Of a stretch of 64,000 nt of DNA, positions 34,681 to 47,104 are shown piece by piece. The first letter of the stretch is position 1; every line of letters begins with the position of its first letter. Under the pieces are notes generated by a model. That model made no database searches and was not told the DNA's origin. It was given only the letters and a program-made list of their open reading frames with translations. The translations under genes and the position numbers were made by a program. Source of the DNA: Oscheius tipulae. Its lineage: Eukaryota; Nematoda; Chromadorea; Rhabditida; Rhabditidae. The DNA lies in contig JASJZH010000006.1 in the NCBI GenBank assembly GCA_037178975.1, positions 3,720,001 through 3,784,000 of the forward strand. Direction: 5' to 3'.

Positions 34681-37600
34681 CTATTCTTCGGAGTCGAGCG
34701 ATTCCTGTTTTTTCATCATGCCGAAAGCTAGGTCGAAAGCCTCTTTCAGCACGCTGATGACCTCTGTGGCGATGTCCTGAACTCAGATGTCAGGTTATTC
34801 ACAGAAGATCTTACAGCTGTGAAGACGGAAAACACATGACAGTAGTAGCAGTTCCCGTCGACGGTGATGAGAGAGAAATAATTGAGATCACGTGTATCTT
34901 GACAAACGATTTGGATATTTTGAAGAGCGTACGAAGAAATCTTTTCCTGGAAGATTTGTAGTCATTCAACGATGAAAGCAAACCTTGGTTTTGTTCTCAA
35001 TCAGGTTGATAGACGTCACGTTGATGTCGATCATCACTTGGGTGATATCGCATATGTTTCGAACGTTCCTCTTCATCAACGCCATCACGCCACGGCTCTC
35101 TTCAGTTCCATTAATATTCGAAATTTCAGAAAATCCTAGATAGTGGGCAGAAAATTCAATATGTTCTGTAAGCAGTTTCAGTTGGATCGGCGTGTAAGTG
35201 GTCCTGAAGTTATCTTTTAGTAAAAAAAATACCAGCAACACATACGATTGACGCATGGGAGCGGTAACAGGAGCACGCTGACTACCTGTCGCCTGGGTGT
35301 AAGGCTCGTCAAATGAGCTCATGAGACGAGAGATGTGACCAATCAACTCGATCTTTAAAGTATTCTGTAACAATGAATGTTGTGAAATGAAGCGTCCAAA
35401 CTCACTTTGTAATCCTCAAAAGCGAAGTTAGCTCTCTTGAAATGATCGACGGATTTGAACCCAGACTCCATGAAGTTACTGAGATAGAAAATCAACTCGA
35501 CGGAGCATAGCCAATCGGACAAGTAGTCGTATTCTTCTGAAATTAATGTTCTGATAGGAGGATATAAGCCAATACCTGCACTCGGACGATTGTCGTCCAG
35601 AGTCGAAATGTAAGCCAGGATTCTTCCCTGAGACTGACGATCAATGTGAAGGTAGTCCATCCACTGTACAGTCAACGAACCGTGCAACTGTCCAACTTTG
35701 TCAAAACCATTGGCCACCAAAAGTTCACCGATTTGTTCGGCCATTGGACGCGAGAGACCAACGGAGGAAGACAGCCATGTGATCATATTCGTCTAGAGAG
35801 AGTGATAGGTTTTAAAAATTAAGTGTGATTACCTCATCTTTGTTAATGGATTCTTTGCTCTCTGCAGTTGACAGACTTCTGCGCAGAGTGATAGCGTGAG
35901 TGTTCTTATCTCTCAGGTATTCTGACACGTTCTTCTCATGAGTGGTGGTGAACACGGATTCACGGCAAATTCCGCCACCGAACGAAGACATGATTCCTTC
36001 GATTTGATTCCATTCATCCTCCTCATTGATCTGGTAATCGCTGTTGGAGATCTGACTACTGACTCCAGAGCGCAGGCGGACTTCAGAGGAAATACTGTCG
36101 CTGCCTCTTAAAATGATGGTATAGAGGCATACAAACAGTTTTTACCCAGTTTTCTTAGGACTAAGACGCTTTTTCGGGGAAAGAGGTGATGGTGGCGAGG
36201 TAGAAATTTGAGAGATCACAGGCAGAGAGCATGAGGAAGCGACAGTGCTATCACTGAGTTCAGTAATGGATGGCGAGATGATTCCTTTTCTGTTGTCGGC
36301 ATTCAGTTTTGCAGAAAGGTCGGCCTGGCTCAGAAGAGTGTCAAAGATTTGACGCTGAGAAGTGTTAGGAGACGGAGGATTGTGGTGTCCGTCAAACGAG
36401 AGAGAGGACATCGAAGCATCGACCGTATCCATAGAAAGACTATCGGCGGTAGCCTATTCTTAGGACAATAAAATAGATATTGAAACACATACCAAGTTGT
36501 AATATCCTGGATCAGATACCTGTACTGTGATTGATGTCGAGAACAAACTCGACGCCTCATTTGCACTCTGAGAGCGGAAATCGCGTTCAGGAGAGTTGTG
36601 AGACAGGATACTCGTGGTGGTACTTCCAGTCATCTCTTCAGGTTGAGCTAGAGGAGCGCGACCGACAGGATCCGCGTCAACAATAGATGGAGACTTTGCT
36701 GAAAACAGCGATGAACTTCCCACATCTAGGTCACTTACAACGCTCATGCGTAGAACGATCATAACTGCCCTCCTTGACTTGTGGAGATCGAATAATAGAC
36801 AAGGTGACTTCACCAGATTCCCCGCAAGACTTTTCACCGTATATCAAAGATAGAGGACTTGTTTCCTGAGGTGCCTTTCTGATTTCTTCGTTTTGCACCT
36901 CGGTAATTGGAGAGAATGTTGATTTCAGCGAGGGTCTCTGACGTGGTGCAAGAGGAAGGGTTTGAGTGCCATCCTTGATGAATCCGTTCCTACCGTAAGC
37001 TCGTCCCACGGAGCCGCCAAGAGAAGCAGACTGATAGTTGAACTTAAAGGGGACGTCGTAAGGCGGACTCGGTTCTTTCGGCACATTGTCGTAGGAACAA
37101 GTAGGATTGTAGGTGAAAGAAGCACCATTTCTTTCGATTTTGCTGCAGTTTGGCTGCGACGCAGGTGGATTGAACACATTCGACGTAGCAGGAAGGATGG
37201 TTTCTTTCCTCGGGGAGACATTGGTTCTCAAAGGAGCAAACTTCATGGGCAGTGTCGTGCTATGACCACGGTCCACTGACCGATGCTTCTGAGCGTAGTG
37301 TGGTGACGTAAGAGGAATGTTCAACGCACGTCTGTCTAAAAAAGAAAACAGTAAGTGTATGTTCTGTAACTCATACCGCTATTCCAGTTCCTTGGGAGCG
37401 TAATCAATCCGTTCATTTCCGCCTCAGACTTTTGAGTTGGAGGACTTCTTCCAGAACCAGGTCGACATCCCATTTGCATATTACCTAGGTTGATGTAAAA
37501 AATAATAATAATAATAGACATACGTGAGTTGGTAGGCAGCTTTTGCCAAATAGCATTGCGGTCGTCTTGCCGTCGGTAGTCCTTTCCGTCGATTCCAGAA

Positions 37601-38897
37601 TCACTCGAGCTGTTGATATTAGCTTTGTCCCATTGTTGAAGGTATTCTGAACAATTTTACAATGCTTTCAAGATAAAGAGACTGACGAGCAAGCAGCTTT
37701 TCACAGTCCTCCCAACCAGCTCTGCTTTGGAGAAGATGCGTAATATCGCAGTCTTTTTTCTTCTGAATTTCTTTCAGAGTTTCCATAGCTGTTTTTCCCT
37801 GGCAATCTCGCAGGTAAGGATTGATTCCGCTTTCGATCAGAAACATGACTGCATCCGGCTGACCACACAAACAGGCTACATGCATGGCAGAACCGTCTTT
37901 GGCAACAAAATCCATGTCGAAGTCAGCCTCGCGAAGGATCTTAAATAAACAATGATCAAGTACAAACGTGCAACAAACCCGCAAACAGGGAATACGACCA
38001 TATCGAGCAGCCGTGTGAACTGGATAGACGCAAGGTTGTCTACGGGAGCACTCAGCCGTCAGCGACGAGTCGGTGGCGCACTGAAGAAATTTTAGTCCAA
38101 AATTTAAGCGTGAATACCTGAATCTGCATCTGCTGGCAATAGCCGAGTAGGAATCGGCAGACCGTTGCATGCCCTGCTTTCGTAGCCAAATCGAGAGCGT
38201 TGTCGTTTCTCGAATTGCGCATGTATCCGTTGGCCTTCATCTTGAGTAGGATGCAGCAAACTTCGGCACTTCCCTGATGAGCAGCCAGATGCAGTGGCGT
38301 GTCCAGGGTGTTGTTCACTGTGTCCACGGTTTCAGGCGTTGTATCGACCAGCATCTAGAGAAGGTTTTTGAAAAAAAAAATGAAGTAAACCAAACCTGGA
38401 CTATTTCGTTATGTCCTTCATAAGCAGCTAGATGCAAAGGTAGATTTTCTTTTTTGTCTCGAATAGTGGTTTGTGATGGATCTGCCTCGATGAGAAGTCT
38501 GAATATTACGGTATGCCTGACAAAAATTACGTTTACTTGCAAATGGCCGTGTGCCCATGGAGAGCAGCTACATGAAGAGGCGTGAACCATGACGAGTATT
38601 CTCGAATAGCCACCAACCACCCGGCAAGAGGAGTGCTTGGACGGAAAAGACTGAAATATTGTTGGTATATTGGTGATGGGCCGTCAAGGTCAGTTAAATT
38701 GGGCACGTTTACAATCTGTCTTATTCGTAATGGTCCAATTGGGCTGGACACCATTAGCTGTAAACCTACTTCAAGGGTGTCTTCGGCCGTTTGTTCTTCT
38801 TGGCACTGATATAGGCAGCAACTTTGAGCAGATCTCCCTTCTTGCAAGCATCGTAGAATTCGTGCTGCGAAGGCGTGAGCTCTTTAAGAGGAGCCAT
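34681..38897 (-). CDS. Ankyrin-repeat, SAM and PTB domain adaptor (ANKS1/Odin type)
   Basis: This is a scaffold for phosphotyrosine signalling; ANKS1 proteins bind Eph receptors and endosomal cargo. The N-terminus MAPLKELTPSQHEFYDACKK leads into about six ankyrin repeats, for example TPLHVAALHGHTAICK, LPLHLAAYEGHNEIVQ, TPLHLAAHQGSAEVCCILLK, YPVHTAARYGRIPCLR and SAMHVACLCGQPDAVMFLIE. The last repeat continues as GKTAMETLKEIQ, matching the ANKS1 end. A long Ser/Pro-rich linker follows (about 36100-37600). SAM 1 contains VANGFDKVGQLHGSLTVQWM and SAM 2 contains LSNFMESGFKSVDHFKRANF. The C-terminal PTB domain ends DIATEVISVLKEAFDLAFGM. Order ANK-SAM-SAM-PTB is diagnostic. Around 15 exons. Whether it is the ANKS1A or 1B counterpart cannot be said. 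Confidence 0.9.
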
Positions 38898-41800
38898 TGT
38901 AGAGTTGGCCCAATGCCATGAACCCTGCAAGCAATGAGTCCAAATTGACACTTAATGAAGTATTAAAAAAGGCGGATTGAATAGCACCACATGCATTGTC
39001 ATTAAACGTGGCTGTCATTTTGGGATGCGTTTGCGGTAGACGACAAAAAGCGGTCGCGACACCTTATTCTGGACAGCACCTGCTATTAATCAGCGCGAAA
39101 CATGTTTCTCCCACTGGAAATCTTGCTATGACTTGGTTTTCTAATTGCTTTGGTCAGATGCGGGCTTCAGAAGCTACACCTGCTTTTTTTCAAGATGGAC
39201 GAGGCAAAAAACGGGATGAGCACATGTGTCGGTTGTTTATCCTGGATGATCAAACAGTGAACTAGACGATGCCGACAAAGAACTATTTTGCTTCGTCATG
39301 GGAATCGAAGCGAGTTTTCAACAACACTTCGCAAATATAGGGAGAGGGTATGAAAATGTGATCCAAAAATCTAAAAGAAGAAACATTCAAGGGGAAGCTT
39401 TCAGCTACACTTGGAGAAAATCTAATTGGAAGAACACGCTAGCAGTGGAGTGTGAGTGTGGTAAGAATAGTAAGGCTATAACGGAACACGTGTTGAAGAT
39501 TGCGTCGTCGTCCAGGACATGAGAAAACGGGTTTCTCGGGAGTGGAGAAATAAAGCCCGGAAACAACAGCAGTTTCATGCGTGCGGGTCCGCATTTACAA
39601 CGCATCGCAATATGCGTCTAGAGTCCCTAAAGGGCAAAAGGGTAATGAAGACCAGCCTCTATGGGAGTCAAAACGTAAAAAGTAGACAAATGCTACGAGC
39701 GAATAGCCTGGAACCGAGATTGGCTAGAGTAGCAGCGACGCATTGACCACGTTAACACGATTAAGGGTGCAAAACGATAGAGCGCAACGTCATCCTCTCT
39801 GGAAGCGCTATAGCTTTGACAGAACATTAACAGCTGCACTTTTGTCAAGCTGCTAGAATGATGCAAGTAGTTTTCTTTGCTATTGATGAGGTAACACTTT
39901 GGCTGTGAGATTTAACAAGCTGTTGTACGAAAGACCACCTGTCAAGCGAACGCTTGAACACTCTCGATAGTGATCCGATTCAAAACAAAGATTTTCCCGA
40001 AGTGCGTTGCAGAGGATCAGCGAAAAGGATTAACAGACAAAGTGCACTACAGTTATTTTGAGTAGTAAAGAAAAGCCGCAGGATATTAAAAGTGAAATTG
40101 GAGGGGCGTGGGTGAATAAAACCGGGCGACGCTAAAACAAACATAACAACGAAGGGGCTCTGAAGCGGGCTGTAAGTTTCATGTTTCAAGAAAGTCAAAA
40201 ATTGGCAGAGCTGTCAGCGACTCCCGATCTGTGATAAGAGACCTTTTTTCTTGAGTGCCGGCACTGCCATCAGCTAAAATGCTGAGCCCCACTCTCTGAT
40301 GTCGGAAAGTGAAAACTGCATCGGTTATGGCGGCGGGACATGGAGGATGGCCCCGTTTCGTGGGAAAACGACATGCGGGATTGCTATGAAACAGATCCGA
40401 CACAGTGACTACGAAGAGATAATTAGCAAGAGGAATTATGATTTGTCGCATGTCCGATGTCTTAGATCTTGATCTATTTGCTGGTGCATGCCGCCTAGGG
40501 GAGAAAATAGGACAGGGTTATATTGAGACACGGCAAAAGTGAAAAAGATTTGAAGCATATTGTGTGAGTGGATTAGAGTCGCTTTAAAAGGGCAATTAAC
40601 CCGCCTTTTTCAATTGTGGCAGAAGAAACATGCCTCATTCATAGAGAATTGCTAGCTAGTACTTGAAAGCGGAAGGCTTTCGGGGATAAAAACGGAGCAG
40701 CGTTGGCCGCTAGATGAATGACCCCTGGGCGAGCTCGGGAACGATGGGTCTCACGATAACTGCTAAACAGCCGCTTTCTCGGGCAGGTAGGAGAAAGTCT
40801 TTAAAAAAACAGCATAGTGACTCAGTGTTTGAAATGAATCTTCGAGGATGAGTCAGGAACAGAGGACAGAGTAACTATTCTGGTCACGGCCTTGGACGAG
40901 ATGAGTGTACCTAATGCGTGTATTGACAAAGATGTGTACTATTTAGACGGCATGCGGTAACTGTTAGTATGTCTCTAGCATGTAAATGCCCGAAAACGAA
41001 ACTAATTCTCGGTGGAGACAAGTACTCAATTATTTTCATGCGTTCCAGTGCTGCAGAGCAGCTGGCTGTCTGCACAAAAAGCAGACGTTCAGTCACACTC
41101 AAGCGTCCAGACATATCCCTATACATCAATTTGTCTGCGCTCACATTTAAAATGGATGATACAACCTCATTCATCTACCTGCATCGAATTGAAGAGCCAA
41201 CGAAATGAGCAGTAGTCTGGGGTAGAGGCGCATTAAAATCGTAGGCATGAGAGCAACAGAAGAAGCGGTAAGTACATGGCAGACGTGTTGACCATGAGTA
41301 CGCGGTCGCATAAAAGGCGCTGAAGTGAAACGAGTGAGCCTCTCGTAACAGGCAAACATTCTCTTGTGAGTTTCCGCCCTACGCGTTGAGGCATCCAAGT
41401 TATTATTAGAAGAGTCTCAGCATAAAAAGATGATTTTCTTTTGTACTGCAGGAATGCGACGGTCTTAAAAGCACAGCAGGAACACGGAGGCATGGTCACA
41501 CACTAAAAACAGGATCAATAAAATCAGGAAAGAGTATGGATGAGGAAAAAGTTGAGTCAGCATTTGACAGAGACAATTGTACATGTAGAGGGCAGCGATG
41601 CGATCACCCCAGCAATGTGGAAATCCAAACAGAGCCAGATGAGAGCTGGCCTAATGACTACGAATCCACAGGAAGTATTTTAATTGGCCGACTAGCGATT
41701 GAGGGACCGTGTGAAAAATACACGGCTATAGCGTTGCGCATCTTTCTCTCGCGGTGGTCAGCTGTAATACGTTGCTTGCGGGCTTGACCGCGAGTTTAAT

Positions 41801-43093
41801 CGGGCCTGCGCGCATAAGAATAGTCGCAATTTGCTCGCGAGACATGCACACGATGAGGAACACGCAACGTACGTCCGTCAAAAGCTGCATAGACAACAGC
41901 GTTGCTTATGATTAAGCACCACATACCTTGCGGGTTCGAGGCAGGGATCGGAAATCGTCCAAAGAAATGCTGAAGAGTTTGAGCGAGGAGAGCGACCGAA
42001 ATAAGCCCGGTCGATTTGGTCGTACATCCATCTGCAACAGAACTGTTTACACCAGAAAGAGTCAGAGAAAAACGTGATTTCCAAAAAGAGTGCTGGGAGA
42101 GACTAGCGCGCATAAGTTATCGTAAAGAGTGACCGGTAGTAAGTATAATCGGAAGGCAGGGCTGATTACTCCTTTTTCGACACACAATAGAACCTTGGGA
42201 ATAGAGCCGTCGAGACACCTGCAGACGAGTCACTCTTTGACTTTGGACCTTACAATATATTTTTGAAGAAACGTTAGAGACTCCTGAATAGGCAGTTCGA
42301 AAACATCTTCAAAAAAAAAGAACTGACATCGACCCATGTTGCCGCTGACCAGCGGCCGTTTTCAATTTGTAATCGATGAACCAAAGGGCCTACGGCCGTG
42401 AATCAGGGCTCGATATGGGCTTTGAAAATATCAGGGGTCAGGCGCTTGTACAGTTCACAATATTTTCAACATAGGAAAACAACAAATTACGAAAGAGAAG
42501 TTGCTGTTTCACCTGGAGACTTTCTCTAATGGATTCCTGGACGCCGTGAAATTCGAGTTGTTTGCTTGAACTGACCAGGTAGGTGCGGCTCTGCTCAAAA
42601 TGGAATCTAGCTTTTCACAGCGGCACAGCAAACATGCAAAGAAAGTTTCTATGAGAGCGAAAGTTTGTACGAAAATTCTCTGGAAGAAATTGTTACTCTT
42701 GAAGATAAGGAACAGTTTAAGAGTTCGGACTACTATAAGGGTATGTGTTGTTGTGATGCATATGCAAATGCGCCCAAATTGCTCTGTCACTCTAAATGCA
42801 AAGAGGAGACTCAATCAGCCGTGAAGTAAAGAAAGCCGAACAGCGCCACTGATATAAGAGTTACTTATAAATGGAGTCTATTTTACGTCCAATTTTCACC
42901 AGCGACCATTTCCGTTTAAAAGCATTTCCGCTTCTTTGAAGTAGTAGACCGGCAAACGTCTATACTACTAATCAAAGCACCTGGGAAAGTACAAAACTGT
43001 CCAAATAATATTATCAAATACAAATGGCACAAGAGAGATGAAACCCGTGTCTACACGTAAATGATGACAGTTAGCATAATAAATCAAGTTCTA
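38898..43093. other. 4.2-kb gene-poor region
   Basis: This is the longest stretch without a supported gene. It must include the promoter of the ANK-SAM-PTB gene and the 3' UTR of the DEG/ENaC gene, both minus strand. Open frames on both strands (for example 40911-41174 minus, 41536-41787 plus) overlap and lack recognisable domains. No tRNA A/B-box pair, transposon terminal repeat or tandem repeat was seen. Base composition looks similar to the neighbours rather than AT-rich. Confidence 0.45.
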
Positions 43094-45227
43094 CTAGGAA
43101 TCTCTTGCAGTAGCGGTTGTACCAGTACTTTGTTCACTTAGAGCGTCACTTTCCAAAACAGATCTTGAAATAATTGAAATTCCGTCCTCTTCTCGCACTC
43201 GATGTGTCGTTGCTATCACTGCATCCTCGTTATCACGTAGAGAAGGAGGGTAACCATGATGAGGCAGGTCAATCTCTGTAAAAGTGATTTGCAGAAGATC
43301 TGTCCAAGTACCAGGAAGGGAGTCTTGGAGTGACGATCTGGATATTCTATAAATACTCTTAACTCTTTCCGCCACATTTGTTAAAACGTAATGAGCTCCA
43401 TAGATCAGCATTTGCATCAATGTTATGATGGATAGTCCCAAGAAAAAACCAAATTGTCCTGCAAATATAAGTTTGAGTTGTAATTGTGCTAAGTACCTCC
43501 AATCTGCGACATAAACCCTGGGACAGACGTCGTATAGACCTCCTTCACATATTCGTACTACAAAAGACTCTTATGGTTTGCTGTGATATTCTTACCTGTA
43601 GGTCATTGAACGAAACCTCCAAATTGAAGGTGTAGTCATTGAACGGGGTCAATGTTTGTGACTGTTGTAGCGCAATTTGATAATCCCATCGTTTACAACC
43701 AGGTATACACTCAAATCAAATTCGAGTCAAAAACGAGACAGCTCACCTTGTCTGTTACGTGAGCAGAGTTCCATACCAACTGGACATTGTTATAATAAGA
43801 CTCTGCAATCACAGAAGGAGGACAGATTCCGTTGTGTGGCGGCAGTTTGTCGATGTTGTTCAAATAGGGAAGAGTACAGTTGAATGGATATACAATGTTG
43901 GAAAGTAGCCATTTCCGTATTAAGCACTGAGCATCTCTACCTTGTATCTACTTCGCATTAGAATCTCAATAAGAGAGACCTACATCGTTTGTGCAAACTG
44001 CCTTATTCTGAATGAGCTCGATGTACCTGGCTGTAAACCTCATTCTGTTCCATTCGTTCTCGTACAAGTAATATCGAGGGAAATCGACAACGTCTACATA
44101 GTTGTCAGTTATGTAGACTACCATTTGAGGCTAAAACATGTCTTTACTTGAGCACAAAACGCATTACCTGAGTATAGTTTGAGTTGGGGTTGGTAACACT
44201 TGAGGTAGCTTTGATAGAAAGTATAAATCTTCCAATATCGTCTGCTTCAGTCTGTCATATGGTTAATAAAGAACGGACAATACTCACCTGATTCACATGT
44301 GGTCTTGTCTGATAGCACAATCCTCTCCTCATTACCCATTGTTTGTCAAATAAGTCACTGCAACAGTCCATAACCTTTCCCGCCAATTGACACTCGTAAA
44401 ACAGTTCCTCGCATTTATACCCGTACTTCTCCTTAAGAATGAGTAGTCTTTTGGTATGGGAAAGCCGTGTTCAACTCCGTGGTTGTTTGGTCTCGGCATG
44501 GAATATGAGACGCCTACTATAGAACAAAACTCACCCAAATGAGATTGAAAAAGTCCAAAGTTGTATAGCCTCTCGACCAGATTTTGTAGAGATTGTTAAG
44601 ATAACTCAAGTAGGTCCTATTAAAAGAACTCAAAGGGTCCATGTTTTCCAGACCACTTCCACCGATGAAGAAACTAGAGTTGGCTATTTACAATGTACTA
44701 CCAAATCACCGTAATAGATCGAGACTCGTGTCCAAATCAATATCTGGAATGCTTCCTTTGATATCGCCGAGAATGGCGGTTTGATTGAAACTGTCTGGAA
44801 CTTTCGGACAGACCGTTAGGGCCGGTAATTCAAGACTGTCCACCTGAATCAGTTTATATACTTTTACATTCTTTTCTCTCTACTAGTCGGATTGTTGTAG
44901 AGGTAGCCGTGGGACCATCAATATACTCCAAAATCACTAGAGTCGTCGTTGTTATGCCACATATTACGCAAACGGCCATCACGAGCCACCAAAACGCTCT
45001 CATCGGCTTTGTTTCGCTGAGAAGAGCCTGAACAAACAGTTGAGAACGGTCAATCCATTCTCTTCCATACCTGACTGAGACCGTGAATTTCACCCGTCCA
45101 GGGAGGTGGGTCATTCTCATGACATGAACACTGCTTCTGCGGTTCAGGCAGGTACATTTGAACCTAAATATTTGTGATTGTTTGAAAAGGAACTTACCCG
45201 CTGTCTAATGAAGGTTTTAGTAGGCAT
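43094..45227 (-). CDS. DEG/ENaC (amiloride-sensitive) sodium channel subunit
   Basis: A plasma-membrane cation channel subunit. The start is MPTKTFIRQRVQMYLPEPQK. The gating-related motif GEIHGLSQALLSETKPM lies before TM1 (AFWWLVMAVCVICGITTTTL). After TM1 comes the family ectodomain start LELPALTVCPKVP. The extracellular loop has paired cysteines (RRGLCYQTRP, FNCTLPYLNN, NGICPPSVIAES) and the segment VTDKCKRWDYQIA. TM2 reads GGQFGFFLGLSIITLMQMLI with the selectivity G-x-S (GLS). The conserved Glu usually six residues after that Ser is Gln here. The cytoplasmic tail is about 85 residues and Ser/Thr-rich. About ten exons. It resembles nematode del/asic/unc-8 relatives, but subfamily cannot be assigned. 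Confidence 0.9.
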
Positions 45228-47104
45228 GGCATGAGCAGAAAATGCACTTTTGTGCTGTTAGTATGCGGAGATCGTCTAGTATGCGACCAAGGAAGGTCTC
45301 GACAGCCGTAATAGGATACCGGCAATCATAGAGAGGGCGACTGAATAGAATATGCTCTTAATACCTGAGCTGGTTCGGGCATGTGAACTACGGTGCTGCC
45401 TGTACTTTTCCTATTTGCGCATGTTTTAGGATTACATGTTCACTAGACAGCTTGTTGAATGAAATACTTGATGGTAGAAAAGGAACTCTGTCGCATCTTA
45501 TTGCATCTTTTGCAGAGGTTATGATGCTTTATGTCCGCCCTCATTTTGTCAACAACAGTCGACATAGGCCTCGATCGAATGTTTGCGCTCGATCACACGT
45601 GGCACAACGGCTTCCACCGCGTCGCAAATCGCGCACTTCCCGCCTCAGTGGCATCTGATATCCTTTACAGGCACAAATTTTCATTTCAGCTTAAATAACT
45701 TCTTTCTAACATGTGATCAATCTTTTTTTTTGAAATCGACAGCTAATCTATCCAATCATCCAAAGCGTGAAGCACCTGGAATGAGATTAACTGTTGCTGT
45801 GGCTTCTCAGGTTCAGGTTTTCCTAATCTGGCTACAAAGGGGTCAACGCTAGACCGAGGCTGGCTAGCGGCAAAACCACGTTTCCACAAGACGGCTGCTC
45901 GCAATTGTTTACGCTTTCTAAACAATGTGGCTCTCCGGCACTGCTTGTATTAATCTGTGTTTAATGTCCAGTTGCCAGCCGTTCTTCTTCTTGCTTCCTC
46001 ACTAATCGATTCTTGGCACTATTTCCCCTTATCTCGACAGCAACCCACCCTCCTAGTACAGTCATCTTTTCGTAGAGTTGTGCTCTTCTGATTTCAGCAG
46101 ACTTTCTCCCTTTTTTCGGCAATAGCCGCCTCCTTTCCTTCATTTTTTTGTCCGGTCTGTAGTTTTACAATGAACTATATCCACCATCCCCATCATTTCT
46201 CCATCAGCTCAATATCAGACTACGTGGCTAGTTTCTCGCCCTGTAAACTATTATATAAAGACTCAATTGAAATTTTTCGACTTCCCACATAGGCCGAAAC
46301 GCCTTTTGTGAACGGCTAGTCACTAGGCAGCCGCGTCAGCAAAGTCGGACACGTCCCTCGCGCGACCTCTCCTTTCCTCTGATCATTTATGTCTGTCACA
46401 TATTGCCATTAAGACTAAATCTCGACCTTCTTGCCACCGGTCAAGAGGGTAATGTTCGCTTTTCCCGCCTTTAGAACAAAGACATGTCTGTAATCTGAAG
46501 GACAATCGAACAACCCAGAAAGGAGATCTCTTTGCGTAAAATTCTCCTCGGCTTTTTATCCACAAATGGACCTTTGAATAAGATACGATTCATGCATGAG
46601 CTTTGTTTTTTCAATGAAGAAATCTAGACAAGACCTCTTCAAAAGCTGTGAGACAATATCTGGATAGATTCGTTGTTTTTTCATTTTTTCTGTTAGTTTC
46701 TGTTGAAAACAAAGAGTTTTCGGCCAGTAGACTGACTGCCACGTTTGTTCTCCAGAACACCCGAAGTTTTGGAAGAGTCATGCTAGCAGCGCTTTGTTTA
46801 CTAGATGAAAAGGCCGATGACAAGCTGTTAGAAGAAGCCATTGTTATGCATATGGTCTTGTGCGCATTGCTCCTCGACGTCTTCTTGCAATCAGCCTCTT
46901 GTCGAGCGATTGGACGCTCGTCTCGCCCTTTTGATTTGGTTTATTTGGTGAATTGACACATGCAGCAATCGATTTCGGAACATTTGGAGATTGTCGATTG
47001 TTTATGTTTTCATACCTCTCCACAGTCACCTGTTTTCAATGCCATCTCGTCCCGTTCTCTAATGCCTCTTTTATGAATATGTTATTCCAGGTGTTCAACC
47101 TACA
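45228..47104. promoter_or_regulatory. Divergent intergenic region (DEG/ENaC / PDXDC1-like)
   Basis: About 1.9 kb containing both promoters. A T-rich run ends in TTATTCCAG about 14 bases before the PDXDC1-like ATG at 47105, a likely trans-splice or 5' UTR acceptor. A frame at 46648-46956 (102 residues) has no recognisable features. No further gene seen. Confidence 0.4.

Noticed and set aside
35440-35470. tRNA B-box-like string GGGTTCAAATCC on the minus strand
   Set aside because: It lies inside the SAM-domain exon (ESGFKSVD), and there is no A box or acceptor stem at the right distance.
41925-41950. Another B-box-like GGGTTCGAGGC in the gene-poor block
   Set aside because: No matching A box or cloverleaf could be drawn with the flanking bases.
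42500-42515. CTGTTTCA motifs, as in upstream motifs of C. elegans 21U-RNA loci (also near 34630, 40387 and 61078)
   Set aside because: The few copies seen are near the number expected by chance in 64 kb on two strands. Some fall in coding sequence, and no consistent downstream spacing was visible.
46648-46956. 102-residue plus-strand frame with hydrophobic segments
   Set aside because: It overlaps an equally open antisense frame, lacks splice context and shows no family motif.
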